From NCBI GenBank assembly GCA_937923225.1, contig CALAKR010000149.1:1-17428 (forward strand): a stretch of 17,428 bases of DNA, in the 5' to 3' direction. The stretch comes from an uncultured Aquabacterium sp. (lineage in GTDB: Bacteria; Pseudomonadota; Gammaproteobacteria; Burkholderiales; Burkholderiaceae_C). Numbering within the stretch: position 1 is the stretch's first letter; each line of letters begins with the position of its first letter. The translations under genes were made by a program, and so were the position numbers. Below the pieces are notes generated by a model. That model saw only the letters and a program-made list of their open reading frames with translations. It was not told the DNA's origin and ran no database searches. Positions 1 to 7,148 of the stretch are shown here, one piece after another.

Positions 1-1248
1 GATCTGGTGCTGCCCGATGGCAGCGGCATGCAGCTGGTGGAAGACGCCAAGGCCCTGGGCAATACGGAGGTGGTGCTGATCACGGGCCATGCGAGCCTGG
101 ACACCTCGATCCAGGCCCTGCGCCTGGGCGCGGCGGATTACCTGGTCAAGCCGATCAACCTCAAGCAGCTCAGCGGCATCCTGTCCCGCTTGATCAAGCC
201 CTCGGCCCTGCAAGCAGAGGCCTCCGACCTGATGGAGGGCCTGGAGCGCGAAGGCCACTTTGGGCACCTTTGGGGGCGATCGGCGCCCATGCGCCGCGTC
301 TATGAACAGATCCTGCGCGTATCCGGCACGGGCGTGACGGTGTTCATCACCGGCGAAAGCGGTTGCGGCAAGGAGGTGGTGGCGAGCACCGTGCACGACC
401 TCAGCCGACGCCGCAACCGGCCTTTCCTGGCGGTGAACTGCGGCGCCATCTCGCCGCACCTGATGGAGAGTGAGATCTTCGGCCACGAAAAGGGCAGCTT
501 CACCGGCGCGGACCGCCAGCACCAGGGCTTCTTCGAGCGAGCCTGTGGCGGCACCTTGTTCCTGGATGAGATCACCGAGATGCCGCTGGACCTTCAGGTC
601 AAGCTGCTGCGCGTGCTGGAAAGCGGGACCTTCATGCGGGTGGGCTCCACCCAGGTGCAGGAGACCGATGTGCGCATCATCGCGGCCACCAACCGCCCGC
701 CCCAGGAGGCTGTGGCCGCCGGCAAGCTGCGCGAAGACCTGCTGTACCGGCTCAATGTGTTCCCGATTCATCTGCCGCCGCTGCGTGATCGGCTGGAGGA
801 TGTGCCGCTCATCGCCGAGCATTTCCTCGATGAGATCTCGCGCCGTGAAGGCCAGGTCAAACGCTTCGCGCCGCAGGCACTGCAGCGACTGGGGGCTTAC
901 AACTGGCCGGGCAATGTGCGCGAACTGCGCAACATCGTTCAGCGCGCTTACGTGATGGCGCCTGACTCCATCATCGTGGACGAATGCCTGCCGTCCTCGC
1001 CGGACATGCCTGTGCAAGGGCTCGACGGTGCGCCTGTGCTGCAGATCCGCGTTGGCACGCCGCTGGCCGAGGCCGAACGCCAGCTCACATTGGCGACCTT
1101 GGCGCATTGCGGGCGCCACAAGGAGCGCACTGCCGCCACCCTGGGCGTGAGTCTCAAGACACTCTACAACCGTCTCAAGGAGTACGCCACCGTGCCTGAT
1201 CAGGAGGTCGAGGGCGGTGCCGGCGGGGGTGGTGCGCCTCGGGCCTGA
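1..1248 (+). CDS. Sigma-54-dependent two-component response regulator (NtrC family), 5' truncated
   Basis: The reading frame is open from the first base, so the N-terminus is missing. The first residue, Asp in DLVLPDGSG, aligns with the phosphoacceptor of receiver domains; the switch Thr (LITGHAS) and conserved Lys (LVKPI) follow. Counting from base 1, the AAA+ domain has Walker A GESGCGKE (118-125), the sigma-54 contact loop GSFTGA (165-170), Walker B GGTLFLDE (183-190) and the LREDLLYRLNVFPI and NWPGNVREL motifs. A Fis-type helix-turn-helix ends the protein (about 363-393, RTAATLGVSLKTLYNRL). Family knowledge: phosphorylation by a histidine kinase makes such proteins remodel sigma-54 RNA polymerase at -24/-12 promoters. 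Inference: it activates the sigma-54-type promoters found throughout this locus; a partner kinase gene probably lies just upstream of the window. The loop is GSFTGA rather than the commoner GAFTGA. Confidence 0.96.
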   Translation, partial: DLVLPDGSGMQLVEDAKALGNTEVVLITGHASLDTSIQALRLGAADYLVKPINLKQLSGILSRLIKPSALQAEASDLMEGLEREGHFGHLWGRSAPMRRVYEQILRVSGTGVTVFITGESGCGKEVVASTVHDLSRRRNRPFLAVNCGAISPHLMESEIFGHEKGSFTGADRQHQGFFERACGGTLFLDEITEMPLDLQVKLLRVLESGTFMRVGSTQVQETDVRIIAATNRPPQEAVAAGKLREDLLYRLNVFPIHLPPLRDRLEDVPLIAEHFLDEISRREGQVKRFAPQALQRLGAYNWPGNVRELRNIVQRAYVMAPDSIIVDECLPSSPDMPVQGLDGAPVLQIRVGTPLAEAERQLTLATLAHCGRHKERTAATLGVSLKTLYNRLKEYATVPDQEVEGGAGGGGAPRA

Positions 1249-1289
1249 CAGCGGCGCGCCACTGGCTGGCGGCATGGTTGGCGCCAGGC

Positions 1290-1304
1290 GGGAACGGGAC
1301 TTGC
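1290..1304 (+). promoter_or_regulatory. Candidate sigma-54 promoter of the 111-aa protein gene
   Basis: GGGAAC-N5-TTGC, with GG at 1291-1292 and GC at 1303-1304, which is exact sigma-54 spacing. Predicted start near 1316, 47 bases before the ATG at 1363. It departs from the classical -24 element at positions 1 and 4, so it is one of the weaker sites of the set. Confidence 0.5.
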
Positions 1305-1362
1305 CCTTCATGTGGAAAGGGGCGATCTGCTTTGTCGCCCCGTGCGTGAAAGGAGTCCCACC

Positions 1363-1698
1363 ATGGCACAGCAACGATTTCCGCAACCCGACGAGCAGCC
1401 CGCGCAGACGCAGCGCGAGAGCTTCGATCCCTCAGGACCTGACGGCGGCTTTGGGGGCGCTGGTGGCTCGCAGGGCAGTGTCTACGAGCCTCAGAAGAAA
1501 AGCGGCCAACAGCGCCGTGAACACGAAGCCTGGCAGCAGCAGCACAGCCAGGCCGATCTGCACGGCGGCGTGCAGACGGGCAATCCCGGGCCGTATGGCG
1601 ACTATGGCGAGGTGCAGGGCCATGACGCAGGCTATTGGCTGGGTGGTGGCGACGAGGAAGCATCCTCCAAGTCTTCTCCTGAGCCGGCGAAGCGCTGA
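1363..1698 (+). CDS. Small hydrophilic protein of unknown function
   Basis: A 111-residue protein beginning MAQQRFPQPDEQ. The start is set by a strong ribosome binding site, AAAGGAG at 1348-1354, nine bases before the ATG. It has no signal peptide, no membrane segment and no domain I recognise. It is rich in Gln, Gly, Ser and charged residues and has almost no bulky hydrophobic residues in its first half, suggesting a largely disordered cytoplasmic protein. A Gly/Tyr/Asp-rich patch (NPGPYGDYGEVQGHDAGYWLGGG) lies in its second half. It sits between the sigma-54 activator and the convergent rpoN gene, behind a candidate sigma-54 promoter, so it is probably a member of the same stress regulon. 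The function is unknown. Confidence 0.75.
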   Translation: MAQQRFPQPDEQPAQTQRESFDPSGPDGGFGGAGGSQGSVYEPQKKSGQQRREHEAWQQQHSQADLHGGVQTGNPGPYGDYGEVQGHDAGYWLGGGDEEASSKSSPEPAKR

Positions 1699-1717
1699 GC
1701 TTGAAGGCAAGCGGCGA

Positions 1718-1744
1718 AGATCGGAGCCGTTGTTCCCCCGATCT
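1718..1744. terminator. Hairpin between convergent genes, possible bidirectional terminator
   Basis: AGATCGG (1718-1724) and CCGATCT (1738-1744) form a perfect 7-bp stem with a 13-base loop, in the 52-bp gap between the stop of the 111-aa gene and the stop of rpoN. An alternative pairing of GAAGA.CGGAG with CTCCGTCTTC overlaps it. There is no long T tract, so the terminator role is inferred from position. Confidence 0.4.
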
Positions 1745-1750
1745 CCGTCT

Positions 1751-3229
1751 TCAGCCCACGCGGCGCCGCTGCTCCACCGCGGGAATCTTCATCAGCTGTC
1801 GGTACTTGGTGACAGTGCGGCGTGCCACCGTGAGGCCTTGGCGGGCAAGCCGCCGCGCGATCTCCGCATCAGAGAGCGGCTGGACCGGATCTTCCGCTTC
1901 CAACATGTCCTTGATGACACCGCGGATGGCGGTGGCCGAGCAGGCCCCGCCGTTAGCGGTGGGCATCGGTCGTGAAAAGAAGAACTTCAGTTCGAAAACA
2001 CCGGCGGGCGTGGCCATGTATTTGTTATTGGTCACGCGTGAGACCGTGGATTCGTGCAGCCCCACTTCGTCGGCGATCTCGCGCAAGGCCATCGGCTTCA
2101 TCGCCAGGGGGCCGTGCTCCAGGAATTGCTTCTGCCGGTTCAAGATGGCCTGTGCCACCGACAAGATAGTGGAGAAGCGTTGCTCCACATTGCGAACAGT
2201 CCAGCGCGCTTCCTGCAGGTGAGCTGCCAGTTCGGCATGTCGGCCATCGCGGTGCTGTCGGAACAGGTCCGCGTAGCGCTGGTTCAGGCGTACCTTGGGC
2301 ATGATGGCCGGATTGAGCGCAGCCACCCACTGGTCCTTGACCTTGCGCACGACCACGTCGGGCGTGATGTAGCGGATGTCGGCACTGCCCATCTGCCAGC
2401 CCGGGCGGGGATTGAGGCGGCGGATGCGATCACACGCAGCTTCGATCTCGGCGGGTTCGCGGGCCAGGCGTCGCGCAAGAGTGGCCACGTCGTGCTGGGC
2501 CAGCTTGTCCATGTGGCCCTCGATGATCTGCGTGGCCAGTGTGCGCAAGCTGTCGTCCTCGATCTCGGACAGTTGCAGCAACAAGCACTCGGCCACGTTG
2601 CGTGCCCCCACACCCACCGGCTCGAGGGACTGGACAAGCTTCAGGGCCATGTTCATCTCGGCCGTGTCCACCGGCGGTTCCATTTCACACAGGGCTGCCA
2701 ACTCCGACAGATCCGTGCGCAGATAGCCGTCATCGTCCAGGGATTCGATCACGCAGCCCACCAGGGTGCGGTCCCTGTCGGACAACGGGCGTGTGTTGAT
2801 CTGGCGGTGCAGATGGGGTCGTAGACCTTCATCGGCAGCCATCAAGTCGATGGCACTCACGTCGCCGTCCGGCCTGGCTGATCGTGTTGTGGTGCCGCTT
2901 GACCAGGGACTCGGGTCCCAGGCATCGGTGCCGAGATGTGAGTCCGCAGCCGTGGCCATGTCTGCTGTGGAGGTGGCCCCGACGTCCTCAAGCGGGGCCG
3001 TCGGCGTCTCGGGCAGGGTCGGTTCCCCCATGTCGGGTGTGCGGGTAGGCGTTTCATCCTGCACTTCATCGGCTTCGAGGAAGGGGTTCCGGCCGAGCGC
3101 ATCCCGCACTTCCTGCGCGAAGTCTAGGGAGGACAACTGAAGCAGGCGCACCGCTTGCTGGAGGCGCGGCGTGAGGGCTTGGTGCTGTCTGTGTTCCTGT
3201 CGGAGGACGGGTGGTGTCGGCATGGGCAT
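1751..3229 (-). CDS. rpoN: RNA polymerase sigma-54 factor (RpoN paralogue)
   Basis: A 492-residue protein of normal sigma-54 length. The Gln/Leu-rich activator-interaction region I is at the N-terminus (about 8-50, QALTPRLQQAVRLLQLSS), followed by an acidic, low-complexity region II and the core-binding and DNA-binding regions. A helix-turn-helix (LREIADEVGLHESTVSRVTNN) precedes the RpoN box ARRTVTKYRQ (469-478), which reads the -24 element. The frame stays open to 3400, but homology starts at MPMPTPPVLRQ. I chose the ATG at 3229, preceded by AAGAGAGAGA; an ATG two codons later is equally possible. The usual housekeeping rpoN neighbours (lptB upstream, hpf and ptsN downstream) are absent, so this is inferred to be an additional, locus-specific copy. 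A sigma-54-type promoter in front suggests self-regulation. Confidence 0.96.
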   Translation of the reverse strand: MPMPTPPVLRQEHRQHQALTPRLQQAVRLLQLSSLDFAQEVRDALGRNPFLEADEVQDETPTRTPDMGEPTLPETPTAPLEDVGATSTADMATAADSHLGTDAWDPSPWSSGTTTRSARPDGDVSAIDLMAADEGLRPHLHRQINTRPLSDRDRTLVGCVIESLDDDGYLRTDLSELAALCEMEPPVDTAEMNMALKLVQSLEPVGVGARNVAECLLLQLSEIEDDSLRTLATQIIEGHMDKLAQHDVATLARRLAREPAEIEAACDRIRRLNPRPGWQMGSADIRYITPDVVVRKVKDQWVAALNPAIMPKVRLNQRYADLFRQHRDGRHAELAAHLQEARWTVRNVEQRFSTILSVAQAILNRQKQFLEHGPLAMKPMALREIADEVGLHESTVSRVTNNKYMATPAGVFELKFFFSRPMPTANGGACSATAIRGVIKDMLEAEDPVQPLSDAEIARRLARQGLTVARRTVTKYRQLMKIPAVEQRRRVG

Positions 3230-3270
3230 GGCTTTGTCTCTCTCTTGTTGGGGAAACCATGGCTGATGCC

Positions 3271-3285
3271 GCAACAAGCATGCCG
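3271..3285 (-). promoter_or_regulatory. Candidate sigma-54 promoter of rpoN
   Basis: On the minus strand the site reads CGGCAT-N5-TTGC with exact GG-N10-GC spacing. Predicted start near 3259, 30 bases before the rpoN ATG. This would make the sigma factor transcribe its own gene. Confidence 0.65.
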
Positions 3286-3589
3286 ACGGAAGTAACCAAT
3301 CTCCGGTGGGTGTTTCAAGCGCACCGCGCGTGGTCAAGGCTTCGCTGAAATTGAAGGAAATTGCCGGATGCTGAACGCTGCAACGCGCAATACGCGCCAT
3401 TGCAGTAACTCACCTGTCAGCCGATGCCTTCAAGGGCGTTTACACAAGCAGGGCGGCACGGTGCCACGGCTTATGGGATGCCAAAGCTGTGGCACTGGAT
3501 GCGAACCTGTCTGCAGGCAAAGATTGCTGCAATGATTGCCAGCGAGTGCCTGAAAGACCGCTGAATGCCCTCTCAATGCCCCGACTGCA

Positions 3590-3604
3590 AGGCACGCGCC
3601 TTGC
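3590..3604 (+). promoter_or_regulatory. Sigma-54 promoter of the hemerythrin-DUF4142-topoisomerase IB operon
   Basis: AGGCAC-N5-TTGC matches the classical -24/-12 consensus at every position except the first base. Predicted start near 3616, 22 bases before the hemerythrin ATG. One of the strongest sites of the set. Confidence 0.8.
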
Positions 3605-3637
3605 CCTCCCAAGCCACCACGTCGCACAGGAGATCTC

Positions 3638-4255
3638 ATGAGCAACGACGTCATGCACTCCGCGCTCACGCCGAGAAGGCAGGAGAGCCGAGGGCCCAGG
3701 GCCCACACCCACGCCCGCGCAGAAGTGCTGCGCATGCTGAAGGACGATCACCGCAGCGCCAAGGCTGCGTTTCGTGAGTTTGATCGCCTGGATGCCGAAA
3801 TCGACGCGGACGTCTGTGAAAGCATCATCCGGCAGACCTGCGTTGAACTGGAGGTGCACAGCCGGTTGGAGGAAGACGTGTTCTACCCCGCCGTGCGTAC
3901 GGCCCTGGCGCAGACGGGTTTGATCGATGATGCCGAAGTGGAGCACCAGACCATGACGATGCTGCTCGACCAAGTGCGCAGTTTGAGTCCGGGCGACGCC
4001 CGGCAAGCCGCCACCTTTCGGGTGCTAGGTGAATACCTCAAACACCATATCAAGGAAGAGGAAGGCGAGATGTTCCGACAGATTGCGCATGCCCGCCTGG
4101 ATTGGGTCCGTCTGCACGAGGACATGCTGACACGACGGCATGAATTGGTGGTCGTACTGGAAGAGCATGCCGGCGTCCCGTTTGAAGCAGACGGGGCCTT
4201 CCCCCTGGCCCCGGCGTTCAAAGCACCTTCGGCGCGCGCCGGCCATCCCTCCTGA
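3638..4255 (+). CDS. Hemerythrin HHE-domain protein
   Basis: A 205-residue cytoplasmic protein with the His/Glu pattern of HHE cation-binding four-helix bundles: DDHRSAKAAF (about 31-40), ELEVHSRLEEDVFYPAV (about 68-84), DDAEVEHQTMTMLLDQV (about 96-112) and LGEYLKHHIKEEEGEMF (about 130-146). Family members carry a di-iron site binding oxygen or nitric oxide, or serve in iron and redox stress protection; the exact ligand here is not known. A ribosome binding site, CAGGAG, precedes the ATG at 3638. It is the first gene of an apparent three-gene unit, 22 bp ahead of the DUF4142 gene, behind a near-consensus sigma-54 promoter. The basic N-terminal 25 residues and Pro/Ala-rich C-terminal tail fall outside the domain. 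Confidence 0.93.
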   Translation: MSNDVMHSALTPRRQESRGPRAHTHARAEVLRMLKDDHRSAKAAFREFDRLDAEIDADVCESIIRQTCVELEVHSRLEEDVFYPAVRTALAQTGLIDDAEVEHQTMTMLLDQVRSLSPGDARQAATFRVLGEYLKHHIKEEEGEMFRQIAHARLDWVRLHEDMLTRRHELVVVLEEHAGVPFEADGAFPLAPAFKAPSARAGHPS

Positions 4256-4277
4256 ACCCTCATCGAGGAGACAGATC

Positions 4278-5075
4278 ATGAGCCTCACACCACGCGATCC
4301 TTCGCGCGCCAGCGCTCCACGGCCCCCCCTTGCAGGCGTGACCCTCTCGGCAGTGTTGGCCGCAACACTGCTCAGTGCCTGCGAACGCGAGATCACGCCG
4401 CCCAAAATGGGCAGCAACGACATTGTCCAGACGCCCATGTCGACTGCGCAGGGAACTGCTTCTCCAGCCCTGGGAACGGACTCGACCACGATGACATCGT
4501 CGGCAGGCGACAGTGGCAGCTTCGAGACGATGACCCGCGACAACCCCACCAGCGCTGGCATCCCTGGCAACGCCCAGGATCGACGCCAGGACACTGCCGC
4601 AGCCTCGGAAGGGGCGGTCACTTCAGTGACCGCCGCCACGCTCAACAATGCGGAGCGGCTGTTCATCACCCGGGCGAGCGAAAAGAGCCAGTTCGAAATC
4701 CTGGTGTCCGAACTGGCGGCAGATAAGGCCACCGACCCGGCGCTGAAGTCCTACGCTGCGATGGTGGCGGCCGACCACAAGGGGGCCGGCGAGGAACTCA
4801 AGCGTCTGGCTGCCGGTCATGGCGTGGCCTTGTCCCAGGCCCTGAGCGAGCAGGACCAAAGGACGCTGGCAGCCCTGCAGCGCGCCCAGGGCGTGGCGTT
4901 CGACAAGCAGTACCTACAGACAGTAGGAGTAAATGAACACGAGAAGAACGTGGCGACGTTCGAGCAGGCCAGTGCCGATGCACAGAACCCTGCCGTGAAG
5001 AACTACGTGCAGTCCACGCTGCCCACGCTCAAGGCCCACCTGGATGCAGCCCGCAAACTGCAGGTCAAAGGTTGA
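4278..5075 (+). CDS. DUF4142 lipoprotein
   Basis: A 265-residue protein. A signal sequence (about 18-34) ends in the lipobox LLSAC, so it is probably lipid-anchored in the cell envelope. A Ser/Thr/Asp-rich linker (about 35-115) is followed by a helical DUF4142 domain from NAERLFITRASEKSQFEI to the C-terminus, with the typical HKGAGEELKRLA and NEHEKNVATFEQA segments. DUF4142 resembles four-helix bundles of the ferritin type and is common in stress-induced envelope proteins, but no activity is established. The start at 4278 has GAGGAG eight bases upstream. Its stop codon overlaps the TTG start of the next gene (TTGA), pointing to translational coupling with topoisomerase IB. Confidence 0.9.
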   Translation: MSLTPRDPSRASAPRPPLAGVTLSAVLAATLLSACEREITPPKMGSNDIVQTPMSTAQGTASPALGTDSTTMTSSAGDSGSFETMTRDNPTSAGIPGNAQDRRQDTAAASEGAVTSVTAATLNNAERLFITRASEKSQFEILVSELAADKATDPALKSYAAMVAADHKGAGEELKRLAAGHGVALSQALSEQDQRTLAALQRAQGVAFDKQYLQTVGVNEHEKNVATFEQASADAQNPAVKNYVQSTLPTLKAHLDAARKLQVKG

Positions 5076-6124
5076 AGCTGCAGTACGTCACTGACCAGAT
5101 GCCTGGCATACGCCGGGTGAGACGGGGCCGTGGCTTCGCCTACCAGACTGATGACGGCCACTGGCTGAGGCCCGGCGATGCAGGCGACGAAGTCCATCTA
5201 CAACGCATCAGATCGCTGGCGATTCCGCCGGCCGATGAGCAGGTTTGGATATGCCCCCTGCCTGCAGGCCATATGCAGGCTACCGGCAGAGATGCACGTG
5301 GGCGCAAGCAGTACCGCTATCACCCCGAATGGCGCGCTCGGCAGGAGGATGACAAGTTCGAACGCCTGCTGGCGTTCGGCGAGGCCTTGCCTCGTCTGAG
5401 GCGCTGCGTGAACCAGGCTTTGGCCAGTCCTGTAGGGCGTCGACCAGGGCGGGAGGTCGTGATGGCCACCTTGATCCGTCTGCTGGACACGACCCTGGTG
5501 CGCGTTGGCAATGAGGCCTACGCGCGCGACAACCAGTCCTATGGGCTGACCACCTTGCGTTGTCGCCACGCGCAGGTGCGAGGCAGCCACCTCGTGTTGC
5601 GATTTCGGGGCAAGAGTGGCGTATTGCATGAAGTCGAACTCGATGATCCGCGCGTGGCCGCGATCGTCAGGCGTTGTCAGGACATGCCGGGGCAGGAGCT
5701 CTTTCAATACGTCGATGACGACGGTGTGGTCCACCCGGTGGGATCTGCTGACCTCAATGAGCAGATTGGCCAGTGCTGCGGCGAGGCTTTCACTGCCAAG
5801 GACTTCCGTACCTGGCATGCCACGGTTCACGCATGGGCTCGGTTGTCACCTTGTGCACGTGGCGGAAAGAGCGAGACGCCCTGTGCCAGCCACGGTGTGA
5901 CCGAGCGCAAGCGGCTGGTCAATGAAGCCCTCCGGGAAGTGGCAGGCCTGCTGGGCAACACCTTGGCGGTCTGTCGCAAATCTTACGTGCATCCAAGGGT
6001 ACTTGATTGCGCATTGCAGGCTCAATGGCCTGAGCAGCCTGTGCCATTGCCTCCACGTCGAGGATTGAGCCAGGACGAGCGAGCGCTCCTGGCGTTCCTC
6101 AAGGTCCGTGAATTGCAGACCTGA
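5072..6124 (+). CDS. DNA topoisomerase IB (poxvirus-like bacterial type)
   Basis: A 350-residue enzyme that relaxes supercoils through a 3'-phosphotyrosine intermediate. The bacterial TopIB N-terminal pattern is present (YVTDQMPGIRRVRRGRGFAY), as are RKQYRYHPEWR, RVGNEAYARDNQSYGLTTLR and KDFRTWHAT. The catalytic set is R144, K181, R246, N296 and Y305 (CRKSYVHP); the spacing matches the Deinococcus enzyme except for about nine extra residues between R246 and N296, where a Cys-flanked segment (CARGGKSETPC) sits. The TTG start at 5072 overlaps the previous stop and is preferred because homology begins upstream of the first ATG at 5099. Finding this enzyme in a sigma-54 stress operon suggests control of DNA topology or packing under stress. 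It is not a phage integrase, though it shares that fold. Confidence 0.93.
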   Translation: MKLQYVTDQMPGIRRVRRGRGFAYQTDDGHWLRPGDAGDEVHLQRIRSLAIPPADEQVWICPLPAGHMQATGRDARGRKQYRYHPEWRARQEDDKFERLLAFGEALPRLRRCVNQALASPVGRRPGREVVMATLIRLLDTTLVRVGNEAYARDNQSYGLTTLRCRHAQVRGSHLVLRFRGKSGVLHEVELDDPRVAAIVRRCQDMPGQELFQYVDDDGVVHPVGSADLNEQIGQCCGEAFTAKDFRTWHATVHAWARLSPCARGGKSETPCASHGVTERKRLVNEALREVAGLLGNTLAVCRKSYVHPRVLDCALQAQWPEQPVPLPPRRGLSQDERALLAFLKVRELQT

Positions 6125-6147
6125 TGACGTCTGTCAGGGCAGGTCTG
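6116..6147. terminator. Hairpin containing both stop codons of convergent genes
   Basis: CAGACCTG (6116-6123) pairs perfectly with CAGGTCTG (6140-6147), and TGAC (6125-6128) with GTCA (6133-6136) around the loop GTCT. The topoisomerase stop (6122-6124) and the stop of the minus-strand gene (6134-6136) both lie inside it. There is no T tract, so intrinsic termination is only likely. Confidence 0.5.
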
Positions 6148-6592
6148 TTCGGCCATCCCGCATGGCCTGCTCGGCATCTGCCTTGGCGCGGCTGAACTGC
6201 TCCCGTGCTTCCAGCTTGCAGGTGCGTGAGACGGTGCCACTGCGTTGCCCGCACATGCGCAGTCCGACCTCCAGATCGGCCTGGGCGATGGACAGGCGAG
6301 CTACATGGGCCGCTTGTGGCGTACCAGCGTAACGGGCTTCGGCGCGTTGCTCACGCTTGGTGCGCTCGGCCTTGGCCGTCCATTGACACAGATCCTTGTC
6401 ACGCACAGGCATTTTGCCGCACTGCGCCAGCGCAGCCTGGTGCTGCTGGGCAGCTTCCATACGTGCCTGTGCCAAGGCCTGCTTGTCGCCGGCATCCTGA
6501 GCCAGGGCCCAGGTCGGTGCAGCGCAACACAGCACAGCCAAGCACATGATCGGCCGTCGGTGAGGCGATGTCGTCCTGATGATGTTGTTCAT
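6134..6592 (-). CDS. Exported protein of unknown function with four mature-chain cysteines
   Basis: A 152-residue protein with a Sec signal peptide (about 1-32, basic N-region then MCLAVLCCAAPTWALAQ). The mature part is a charged Ala/Gln/Arg-rich helical chain with four Cys in two pairs (CGKMPVRDKDLC and CGQRSGTVSRTC), suggesting two periplasmic disulphides. I recognise no family. The start at 6592 has GAGG about eight bases upstream, and the longer open frame upstream of it has no signal sequence. It lies 85 bp downstream of, and in the same direction as, the 134-aa exported protein gene, so the two are probably co-transcribed from the sigma-54 promoter at 7149-7163. Confidence 0.75.
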   Translation of the reverse strand: MNNIIRTTSPHRRPIMCLAVLCCAAPTWALAQDAGDKQALAQARMEAAQQHQAALAQCGKMPVRDKDLCQWTAKAERTKREQRAEARYAGTPQAAHVARLSIAQADLEVGLRMCGQRSGTVSRTCKLEAREQFSRAKADAEQAMRDGRTDLP

Positions 6593-6677
6593 GTTGCGTG
6601 CACCTCGAGAGTTGTCATGCCTGTGAGACGTGACGCAGCGCGCGAGCTTCCATCGGCCGCTGCGTCGTGGCTGTCGG

Positions 6678-7082
6678 TCAGCGGACCTGGCTGTTGCCGC
6701 TGCCACCACCTGCGCGGTTCGGATCATCGATCACGCTGGGGTTCTTGGCGGCATCGTTCGCCCGCTTGCTTTTCTTGGCTGAATGCCCCGACTTGTGGGG
6801 CTTGCTGGCGCCTTGATCCGCTGTACCGGCGGCGGTCGGGGGCGCATTGTTGTAGTCCACCGACGGGGCGTTGGGGGTGCTATTGGCACTGGGGTCTTGG
6901 GACACCGAGCCTGCACCATTGCCTGGCAGGCCAGCAGTGCCGGAAGAACCGTTCACGGCGCCAGCGGTGTTCGACGTATTGCCTTGCTTTTCAAGGCTGG
7001 AGCTTTGAGCCATTGCCGCGCCGCTGGCCAGGATGGCCGCGGAAGCGACCAGGGAGAGTCGTTGGAGGATGTACTGGTTCAT
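6678..7082 (-). CDS. Small exported low-complexity protein
   Basis: A 134-residue protein with a clear signal peptide (about 1-26, MNQYILQRLSLVASAAILAS then GAAMAQ). The mature chain is dominated by Ser, Gly, Asn and Ala and has a lysine-rich stretch (KPHKSGHSAKKSKR), with no predicted fold. The start at 7082 is preceded by GAAAGATC. It is the first gene after a near-consensus sigma-54 promoter. Its composition resembles the Ser/Asn/Gly-rich N-terminal part of the outer-membrane protein at 9155-10123, hinting at a shared envelope role, which is inference. The function is unknown. Confidence 0.75.
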   Translation of the reverse strand: MNQYILQRLSLVASAAILASGAAMAQSSSLEKQGNTSNTAGAVNGSSGTAGLPGNGAGSVSQDPSANSTPNAPSVDYNNAPPTAAGTADQGASKPHKSGHSAKKSKRANDAAKNPSVIDDPNRAGGGSGNSQVR

Positions 7083-7148
7083 GGTCGGATCTTTCAAATT
7101 GAAGTGTGTGAAAACCGACAGCGCCAGACGCTGCCTGTCCAGTAGCAG

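Larger units (their letters stand above)
3230..3637. other. 408-bp divergent regulatory region between rpoN and the hemerythrin operon
   Basis: No credible gene lies here. It holds the candidate sigma-54 promoter of rpoN at its left end and that of the hemerythrin operon at its right end. Between them are about 300 bp, enough for activator binding sites. Two symmetrical motifs stand out: the odd palindrome GGCACGGTGCC (3455-3465) and the inverted pair TGCCAC (3462-3467) / GTGGCA (3489-3494). Confidence 0.6.

Noticed and set aside
2054..2824. A 256-codon plus-strand open frame opposite rpoN
   Set aside because: It is a shadow of rpoN; no ribosome binding site and no recognisable motif.
3490..3504. 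TGGCAC at 3490-3495 as a sigma-54 -24 element on the plus strand
   Set aside because: The bases at the required -12 position read GCGA, not TTGC, and the site is far from the gene start.
3525..3539. TGCTGC-N5-TTGC as a promoter of the hemerythrin operon
   Set aside because: It lacks the essential GG of the -24 element; the site at 3590-3604 is far better and better placed.
5072..6124. Phage-type tyrosine integrase
   Set aside because: The motifs RVGNEAYAR, KDFRTWHAT and CRKSYVHP and the R-K-R-N-Y spacing fit bacterial topoisomerase IB, not a site-specific recombinase.
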